Assembly: GCA_964651095.1 (NCBI GenBank)
Contig: CAZYWO010000018.1
Span: 1-27,622 of the forward strand
Reading direction: 5' to 3'
Source: SUG1106 sp964651095
Lineage (GTDB): Bacteria; Bacillota; Clostridia; Peptostreptococcales; Anaerovoracaceae
DNA length: 27,622 bases
Shown here: positions 22,039-27,622 of the stretch, piece by piece
Layout of the letters: every line of letters begins with the position of its first letter
How positions within the stretch are numbered: position 1 is the first letter of the stretch
Program-made: the position numbers and the translations under genes
The notes under the pieces: generated by a model
The model's input: the letters and a program-made list of their open reading frames with translations, nothing else
Told to the model about the DNA's origin: nothing
Databases searched by the model: none

Positions 22039-22926
22039 TTAGTCCATATCAATGTCTGTAAAGCCTTTGCCATATCCCCATACTGTATTCACCTGCAAAA
22101 CAGAAACAAACGCTTTTGGGTCCACTTCAGCTAAATGTCTTTTGATAAGCATGCTTTCTCTTGGAGAACAGAGCACTACCAGTTGTTTTCTATGGGAGCC
22201 CGTATACTCTCCTACCATGTCGTAGCTGGAAACGCCTCGTGAAATATCCTCCATTATATATTGGGCGACGGCTTCGCTCTTTGACGTGATAATCTGCAAT
22301 TGTACAATCTTCGTTTCAAAACCGTACATTATAAAATCTACCATTTTAGCGGCTATGAACTGAGTAATAAGCGCATAAAGCGCAATGTTTCTGCCATAGA
22401 TGAAAGCTGCAACCACTATGATTATACAGTCAAGACAAAGTAATATTTTGCTTATGTCAACCTGCGGTAGCCATTTTTTCTTTATAATCTTAGCAATTGA
22501 TTCAGTGCCGCAGAAACAATAGCCGCGCCAAAATACTATACCGTTGCATGCTCCGCTGAAAATGCCGCAAAAAACTGCGGCAAGTATCAAATCTTTCTCT
22601 TCAAGCAAGCTGAATTCAAAAAACTCGAATATAAACAGAATTGTGGGATACAGCAATGTTACTATAAGTATTTTCTTTGCCTCTTTGAAGCTTAAAGCAA
22701 ATATCACTACTACCCAGATTACAATAGCCAGAGCATAATACATTACGGAAAAGCCCATGGGAATAAAGCTTTGAAGAATTCTGACTATACCTGTTAAACC
22801 TCCGCATGTTAGACCATTGGGAATCATCACCGCAGTTGTCGTAAAAGCACCGATTATACAGGCAAGTACTAAAAATGTCATGTCAATAATTGTATTTTTT
22901 ACTTTTTTAGCGTTTGTTTCATTCAC
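22039..22926 (-). CDS. YitT family membrane protein (with DUF2179 C-terminal domain)
   Basis: The start is GTG at 22926, eight bases after a GGAGG inside the methyltransferase gene; the longer in-frame ATG at 22980 has no ribosome binding site. The 295-aa product has about five or six N-terminal membrane helices with VMIPNGLTCGGLTGI and AVFCGIFSGACNGIVFWRGYCFCGTESIAKII, typical of YitT/DUF161. A cytosolic DUF2179-like domain follows (IVQLQIITSKSEAVAQYI, DISRGVSSYDMVGEYTG, LVVLCSPRE). The role of the family is poorly defined. The first 8 nt overlap the end of the methyltransferase (GTGAATGA), implying coupled translation, although the two functions have no obvious link. No strong terminator follows. 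Confidence 0.88.
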   Translation of the reverse strand: MNETNAKKVKNTIIDMTFLVLACIIGAFTTTAVMIPNGLTCGGLTGIVRILQSFIPMGFSVMYYALAIVIWVVVIFALSFKEAKKILIVTLLYPTILFIFEFFEFSLLEEKDLILAAVFCGIFSGACNGIVFWRGYCFCGTESIAKIIKKKWLPQVDISKILLCLDCIIIVVAAFIYGRNIALYALITQFIAAKMVDFIMYGFETKIVQLQIITSKSEAVAQYIMEDISRGVSSYDMVGEYTGSHRKQLVVLCSPRESMLIKRHLAEVDPKAFVSVLQVNTVWGYGKGFTDIDMD

Positions 22927-24322
22927 AAATTTTTCCTCCGTCAATTTGCACAAAACTAATGTTGCCAAGTACGTCGACAATCTTAACCATTATTGTTCGT
23001 AAGTCAAATCCTGTAATGTCCATCTCCTTCTCAAACTCACAGCAAAGACCGCTTTTCTCTCTGTAAAAAATCTTATCCGGTCTGAATGTCTTACCATCGA
23101 AATCAACATCTACACTCCAGTAGTCCACCAACGCCAAAGAATTAGCGTCTACTGTCTTTTCGACAGCCTGCCTTGACTTGCCTTCCTTAAGAGTTTGAGC
23201 TGCCGACTCTTTAAGTTTATATTCTTTAAGCTCAATTGTAAAGTTAATTTTTTCTTTAAACAGAGAAGTCCATGTGAAAGCGTCAATCAGAACCTCGCCC
23301 TTTGATTGCAGACTATGTATATCGGTATCCGCAGGAGGCAAAGATAGCATTTTCATCTCACCGGCTTCATACATAACTTTCATCGATTGTCCGGCTTTGT
23401 CAAGACGTTTGAGGCTCGCAGCGATGGCAAGCGCACCGTTATCACAGCAAATCCAACGTCTGTTTAGCTTTCCCGCTGCGGCTCCGAGAGTTCCGCTGCC
23501 GCAAAAGAAATCAGCGCAAATATCCCCTTCCCGGCTTCCGGCCTTTATAATTCTCTCCATAAGAGCTTCAGGCTTTTGAGTTGCATAGCCCGTTCTTTCC
23601 GCAGATGTTCTGCCTACCATGTCTATATTCCAGACGTCTTTCATGTTGACCATAGTATACCAACCCACATCATCGCAGAACTCCTTTACACCCTTAAATC
23701 TATATGGTCTGAGGCCGCGATTATATGACTTTTCTTTAGGCAGATTTAGATAATATTTATCGGTCTTGCCATAAACCAAAATGGTGTCGTGTTTTCTCGC
23801 AAAGTGCTTTTTGCTGCTGCCTCCGGACTTATATGTCCATATGATTTCATTGATAAAATTTTTCTCTCCGAAAACCTCATCCATCAATATCTTCACATAA
23901 TGTACGCCGTGCCAGTCGAGATGAACCCATACGGTTCCCTCCTTTGACAGCAAGTCTCTAATTAAATAAAGGCGCACGCAAAGCATCTTAAGATATTCTG
24001 CCATTCCCTGCTTCCACACATCTTCATAAGCAGTATGCTTTACAGCAGTTTCACCATTTTCGCTTTGCAGCTTAATTACTGCATCGTAATTAGCTTTACT
24101 GAAAAAAGGTGGATCAATGTAAATTTGCTGGATTTTTCCTTCAAGACAATCCTCTGTTTGGGGACTAAGCAAGTACTTCATAAACTCAGCATTATCGCCC
24201 TGCGCCAAAACATTGTCTGACTGTCCCAATTCTTCACAGACAGCAAAAGAGCCGCTCTTCATATTTTCATATTCTGTTTTTGCCTGACATATAATTTCAG
24301 GCAGTTTACAGATAAGGCCCAT
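22919..24322 (-). CDS. Orphan DNA adenine/cytosine-N4 methyltransferase, beta class
   Basis: Site-specific amino-methyltransferase of 467 aa. The order is catalytic motif IV first (QIYIDPPFFSKANYD, near residue 82), then the FINEIIWTYKSGG and TQKPEALMERII segments, then SAM motif I (DICADFFCGSGTLGAAAG, near residue 280). This marks the beta class, N6_N4_Mtase family. About 150 residues follow that have no motif I recognise (ESAAQTLKEGKSRQAVEKT and DVDFDGKTFRPDK) and may recognise DNA or a partner. The ATG at 24322 follows AAAGGAG; an upstream TTG start lacks support. No restriction endonuclease gene is adjacent, so it is an orphan, or the enzyme is elsewhere. It lies between an acyl-CoA ligase gene and yitT. 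Target base and sequence cannot be read from here. Confidence 0.9.
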   Translation of the reverse strand: MGLICKLPEIICQAKTEYENMKSGSFAVCEELGQSDNVLAQGDNAEFMKYLLSPQTEDCLEGKIQQIYIDPPFFSKANYDAVIKLQSENGETAVKHTAYEDVWKQGMAEYLKMLCVRLYLIRDLLSKEGTVWVHLDWHGVHYVKILMDEVFGEKNFINEIIWTYKSGGSSKKHFARKHDTILVYGKTDKYYLNLPKEKSYNRGLRPYRFKGVKEFCDDVGWYTMVNMKDVWNIDMVGRTSAERTGYATQKPEALMERIIKAGSREGDICADFFCGSGTLGAAAGKLNRRWICCDNGALAIAASLKRLDKAGQSMKVMYEAGEMKMLSLPPADTDIHSLQSKGEVLIDAFTWTSLFKEKINFTIELKEYKLKESAAQTLKEGKSRQAVEKTVDANSLALVDYWSVDVDFDGKTFRPDKIFYREKSGLCCEFEKEMDITGFDLRTIMVKIVDVLGNISFVQIDGGKICE

Positions 24323-24387
24323 TGCCGGCTGCTCCTTTCTTGAATTTGAAATATTTAAGTGCAAAATCCAAAAAATTTATTTCAACA

Positions 24388-26139
24388 TTAAACAGTATAC
24401 CAAAGTTCGTTTTCACGATTAGCATTGGTTTTTGCAATTTCAGGTGTTCTTTTTACTTTTTGCGTAGTAGTCTTTATCATCTCTTTATCGTCTAGAATAA
24501 AGTGATTTATATGTTTATATTTAGGCATTTTATCGTTGATATCGTTTAAATCTTTTTTCACCTGCTCCGCAAGTTGTTCCACAGTTATGTTTTCCTGTTT
24601 CATATATTCGTCTTTATAGACTATCTTCACCCAGGGCACCAATTCATTGTGTTTTTCTCTGGCAAATACCATATTATCAGCCACATATGGCAGTCCGCCT
24701 ACCATGGCTTCAATTTCTTCCGGGAAAATATTCTTGCCGTTTTTCATTACAATAACGCTCTTTTTTCTTCCCATAATCCATATATTGCCTTTATCATCTA
24801 TACGTCCAAGATCGCCTGTATGAAACCATCCGTCAACAATAACTTCAGCGGTTTCTTCCGGCTGGTCTAAATATCCTGCCATTACGTTCGGGCCTAAAGC
24901 CACAATCTCTCCAATGCCGTTTTCGTCAGCGTCTTCAATTCTGATCTTAACGCTTGGCATCGGTTTGCCCACAGAACCCGGACATATGTCGGCAGGTCTT
25001 TCGGCACACAGAACTGGTGATGTTTCAGTCAAGCCGTAACCCTGAATAGTGGCAATACCAAAATTGTTAAGTCCTTTTCCTGCTTCAGGAATCAGCGGAG
25101 CTGCCCCGCATATGATCAGTCTCAGCTTACCTCCCAAATTATCAATAACCTGCTTGAAAATTTTTCGTCTGGCATCTATACCAACTTTTCCTAAAGCTGC
25201 CGCCAGCTTATTGCCGAAAGCAATCTTTCCTTCCTGCCCGGTCTTTTTTACCTGCTGCATAATCTTCTTATACATATTTTCAACAAGTAGCGGCACTCCT
25301 ACGAATACGGTAACACCATACTCCGCCAAATTCTTGGTTATATATTTCAAACCGTCGCAGAAAACGCTGCACGCACCGCATGCCATAAAAACCAGCACGC
25401 CTACAAGTCCAAAACTGTGATGCAGAGGCAAAAATGCCATATTAACATCGTCGGGATAAAAATCTTCAAACTCGTGCATGTCTCTGATGTTGCTCATAAT
25501 ATTATTATGAGTCAATACTACAGCTTTAGAAGTACTTGTGGTTCCTGATGTAAACAGGATTACAGCCGCTTGATCTTCAGAAATCACTTTATTTTCATAC
25601 TCTGTTTTTCCCTCTTTAATCTTCTCGGCGCCGGATACCTTCATCTGCTCGATTACGTTAGACTCTCCGGTCATTTTAAATAGAGTCACATGATGCTCTT
25701 TAACGTTGCCTTCTCCCTTATCGGATTCCTCTGCGTCGCTTAATATTTCCATAGCCTTGTATACCACTTCCTTATGCTTTTCATCATAGAAAAGCGCTGT
25801 AATTCCACTTCTTGTGATACACATTGCCAATTCCTCAGAAGTAAAACCTTTATCGAAAGGCACAGCTACTCCTCCTCCACACACCACTGCTAAAAAGACA
25901 TTGAACCATGGATAATTGTTTTCACCTATGATTCCTACCCTTTTATCTTCCAGCCCCAAGTCAAAAAGTTCTGTACCTAAATTCTGAACTTCCTCTACCA
26001 ATTTAGTAAACGATATCGGTTTAATTTCGCCTCTTGCTTTTATCTTAAATGCGTTGTTTTCAGGAAATTTTTCTGTAACTAGTTTAAGCATTTCCTTTAA
26101 ATTTCTGCCCGGGTTTTCGTATTTAATTTTGTTTTTCAT
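24388..26139 (-). CDS. AMP-forming acyl-CoA synthetase/ligase, long-chain fatty acid type
   Basis: Adenylates a carboxylic acid, probably a fatty acid, and transfers it to CoA. The 583-aa product has the phosphate loop ILFTSGTTSTSKAVVLTH (near residue 195), GYGLTETSPVL, GWFHTGDLGRIDDKGN and IMGRKKSVIVMKNGKNIFPEEIE, with KRTPEI near the end carrying the likely C-terminal catalytic Lys. No signal peptide or carrier-protein domain is present. The start at 26139 follows GCAGGAG. It is 65 nt upstream of the methyltransferase; the spacer holds only a loose inverted repeat (TTGAAATA...TATTTCAA). Substrate chain length is inferred only from resemblance. Confidence 0.92.
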   Translation of the reverse strand: MKNKIKYENPGRNLKEMLKLVTEKFPENNAFKIKARGEIKPISFTKLVEEVQNLGTELFDLGLEDKRVGIIGENNYPWFNVFLAVVCGGGVAVPFDKGFTSEELAMCITRSGITALFYDEKHKEVVYKAMEILSDAEESDKGEGNVKEHHVTLFKMTGESNVIEQMKVSGAEKIKEGKTEYENKVISEDQAAVILFTSGTTSTSKAVVLTHNNIMSNIRDMHEFEDFYPDDVNMAFLPLHHSFGLVGVLVFMACGACSVFCDGLKYITKNLAEYGVTVFVGVPLLVENMYKKIMQQVKKTGQEGKIAFGNKLAAALGKVGIDARRKIFKQVIDNLGGKLRLIICGAAPLIPEAGKGLNNFGIATIQGYGLTETSPVLCAERPADICPGSVGKPMPSVKIRIEDADENGIGEIVALGPNVMAGYLDQPEETAEVIVDGWFHTGDLGRIDDKGNIWIMGRKKSVIVMKNGKNIFPEEIEAMVGGLPYVADNMVFAREKHNELVPWVKIVYKDEYMKQENITVEQLAEQVKKDLNDINDKMPKYKHINHFILDDKEMIKTTTQKVKRTPEIAKTNANRENELWYTV

Positions 26140-26167
26140 AAATATTCTCCTGCAAAATTACATTTTA

Positions 26168-26197
26168 ATTATACCCCTAATTTGCTGGTTATTGAAA
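26168..26197 (-). promoter_or_regulatory. Possible promoter for the acyl-CoA ligase gene
   Basis: TATAAT (26173-26168) follows an imperfect -35, TTTCAA (26197-26192), by 18 nt, in the 63-nt gap after the YgiQ gene. It is preceded by a small TGGTT/AACCA stem. Confidence 0.35.
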
Positions 26198-26202
26198 CCA
26201 CC

Positions 26203-27622
26203 TTATTTAGTATTATATAATAGGTATGATAATAAGTCAACTCTACCAGCTTTTTTTAGTGCTTTGATGACAGTATTTCGATTTTCTTTTTTATTGTAAT
26301 GAATTAACGCTCTCTGCATTTTTTTATCTTCCATATCCTTCGCCACATAAACAGGTTTCATGGTAAACGGATCGAGTTCTGTATAATACATACATGTGGC
26401 AAGAGTCCCCGGCGTAGGGTAAAAATCTTGTACTTGATCAGGTATAAACCCGTATTTTTTCAGGAAAACAGCAAGTTCCACAGCATCGTTCAGAGTACTG
26501 CCAGGATGGCTTGATATTAAATAGGGAATAAGATATTGCTTTAAGCCAAGTCTGCGGTTTGTTTCCTTATATTTTTTATCGAAATCCAAGAAAACCTTTT
26601 TATCCGGCTTTCTCATATAATAAAGCACATTTGACGAAATATGCTCAGGCGCAACCTTTAAAGTGCCGCTAATGTGATATTTACAAAGTTCCTCAATGAA
26701 ACGATCGCAATTTTTGTCAGCCATAAGGTAATCGTATCTGATACCTGAACGTATAAAAACCTTTTTTACCTTATCTATATTTCTTACAGTACGAAGAAGA
26801 TCAAGATAATCGCTGTGATCCACAATCATATTTTTACAGACTCCCGGATAAAGGCAATCCTTATTAGTACAGACGCCGCTTTTCAGTTGTTTTTTGCATG
26901 CAGGTTCTCTAAAGTTTGCAGTAGGTCCTCCCACATCGTGGATGTATCCTTTAAAATCTTCTTTTGCCGTAAGTTTTTTTACTTCTTCCACAATCGACTC
27001 TTTGCTGCGGCTGCGTACCTGCCTTCCCTGATGATAGGTAAGCGCGCAGAAACTGCAGCCTCCGAAACAGCCTCTCGAACTGATCACGCTGAATTTGATC
27101 TCTTTAAATGCAGGCACGCCGCCTATTTCATCGTAAATGGGGTGCTGTTCATTTTCAAAAGGCAACTCATATATATCATCCAGTTCCTCTCGTTCTAAAG
27201 GAGGCTGAGGTGGATTCTGAACCACATACACTGTTTCAGTGTATTTCTCAATTAAAGTTTTTGCAGATATATAGTCATTATTCCTATATTGAATAGAAAA
27301 ACTTTTTGCATATTCTCTTTTATCTTCACAAATTTTTTTAAAGTCAGGCAGGAAAAGCGTTTCGTTGTCTTGCTCCAATGAGGAAATATCTTTAGCCTTA
27401 TAACATATTCCTTTTATCCACGTTATATCCGTAACTTTTATTCCCGATTCAAGAGCTTCAGCTATTTCTACTATGGCTCGTTCACCCATGCCGTAAATCA
27501 AAAGATCCGCCTTGGAATCCAATAAAATAGAACGGCGAACTTTATCGCTCCAATAGTCGTAATGTCCAAGACGCCTTAGACTTGCTTCAAGTCCTCCTAT
27601 AATCACAGGAACATCCTTATAT
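26203..27622 (-). CDS. YgiQ-type radical SAM protein (5' end outside the window)
   Basis: The reading frame is open to the right edge and continues as YKDVP-VIIGGLEASLRR, where the family has PDVPIxxGGIEASLRR. The GTG at 27606 is therefore an internal Val, not a start, and about 100 residues are missing. The visible 473 residues include DYWSDKVRRSIL, YGMGERA, the radical SAM cluster SSRGCFGGCSFCAL (CxxxCxxC), a Cys-rich segment (CTNKDCLYPGVCKN), KVAPEHISSNVL and DFYPTPGTLATCMYYT. YgiQ proteins are radical SAM enzymes of unknown reaction. The visible part is otherwise intact and ends at TAA 26203. Confidence 0.93.
   Translation of the reverse strand, partial: YKDVPVIIGGLEASLRRLGHYDYWSDKVRRSILLDSKADLLIYGMGERAIVEIAEALESGIKVTDITWIKGICYKAKDISSLEQDNETLFLPDFKKICEDKREYAKSFSIQYRNNDYISAKTLIEKYTETVYVVQNPPQPPLEREELDDIYELPFENEQHPIYDEIGGVPAFKEIKFSVISSRGCFGGCSFCALTYHQGRQVRSRSKESIVEEVKKLTAKEDFKGYIHDVGGPTANFREPACKKQLKSGVCTNKDCLYPGVCKNMIVDHSDYLDLLRTVRNIDKVKKVFIRSGIRYDYLMADKNCDRFIEELCKYHISGTLKVAPEHISSNVLYYMRKPDKKVFLDFDKKYKETNRRLGLKQYLIPYLISSHPGSTLNDAVELAVFLKKYGFIPDQVQDFYPTPGTLATCMYYTELDPFTMKPVYVAKDMEDKKMQRALIHYNKKENRNTVIKALKKAGRVDLLSYLLYNTK

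Noticed and set aside
24346..24385. TTGAAATA...TATTTCAA inverted repeat before the methyltransferase gene
   Set aside because: Short arms, long AT-rich loop, no T-run or promoter context; probably chance.
27607..27622. GTG at 27606 as the true start of the YgiQ-type gene
   Set aside because: The frame continues to the window edge with family-like residues, so this codon is an internal Val.
1..27622. CRISPR array, insertion sequence or prophage
   Set aside because: No regularly spaced repeats, transposase or phage genes were seen; the window is mainly housekeeping metabolism.

Overview
The window looks like a low-to-moderate-GC Bacillota genome of the class Clostridia. The signs are AUG/GUG starts behind strong GGAGG ribosome binding sites, PyrK/PyrD-type dihydroorotate dehydrogenase, PyrBI aspartate carbamoyltransferase, ZTP and glycine riboswitches, and a single-chain PurL of about 1230 aa. 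A lineage near the Anaerovoracaceae/Family XIII group is a guess from memory; no marker gene is present to settle it. Nearly everything is on the minus strand.

Left edge (1-1116): the start of an ECF-type sigma factor gene runs leftward out of the window. A divergent rightward unit encodes two tandemly duplicated small membrane proteins and ends at a terminator shared with the purine operon arriving from the other side.

Purine operon (12792 down to 1184, minus): a consensus promoter, a ZTP (pfl) riboswitch and an intrinsic terminator precede purE-purC-purF-purM-purN-purO-AICAR transformylase-purD-purL. Genes overlap or are tightly spaced. Two features are non-standard. The usual bifunctional PurH is replaced by a stand-alone AICAR transformylase plus an archaeal-type IMP cyclohydrolase. 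The PurF homologue has Gly where the glutaminase nucleophile Cys should be, yet keeps its PRPP loop and probable Fe-S cysteines. purB, purK and purA are not in the window.

Pyrimidine operon (19021 down to 12862, minus): a promoter and a leader of about 185 nt precede pyrC-pyrK-pyrD-pyrF-pyrE-pyrB-pyrI. This covers the pathway from carbamoyl phosphate to UMP; carAB is absent. The leader holds a structured RNA I cannot assign to a family. A 9-bp closing helix is mutually exclusive with a terminator, so the leader has riboswitch-like architecture. It is the best candidate here for something undescribed.

Right part (19350-27622): an amidohydrolase of unknown substrate has a palindrome over its -10 box. 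It is divergent from a glycine-riboswitch-controlled TRIC/UPF0126 transporter with a possible small membrane ORF. A bidirectional terminator and tRNA-Arg(CCG) follow. Beyond these lies a minus-strand series: acyl-CoA synthetase-like ligase, an orphan beta-class DNA methyltransferase whose end overlaps a YitT-family membrane protein, and, at the right edge, a YgiQ-type radical SAM protein cut by the window end.
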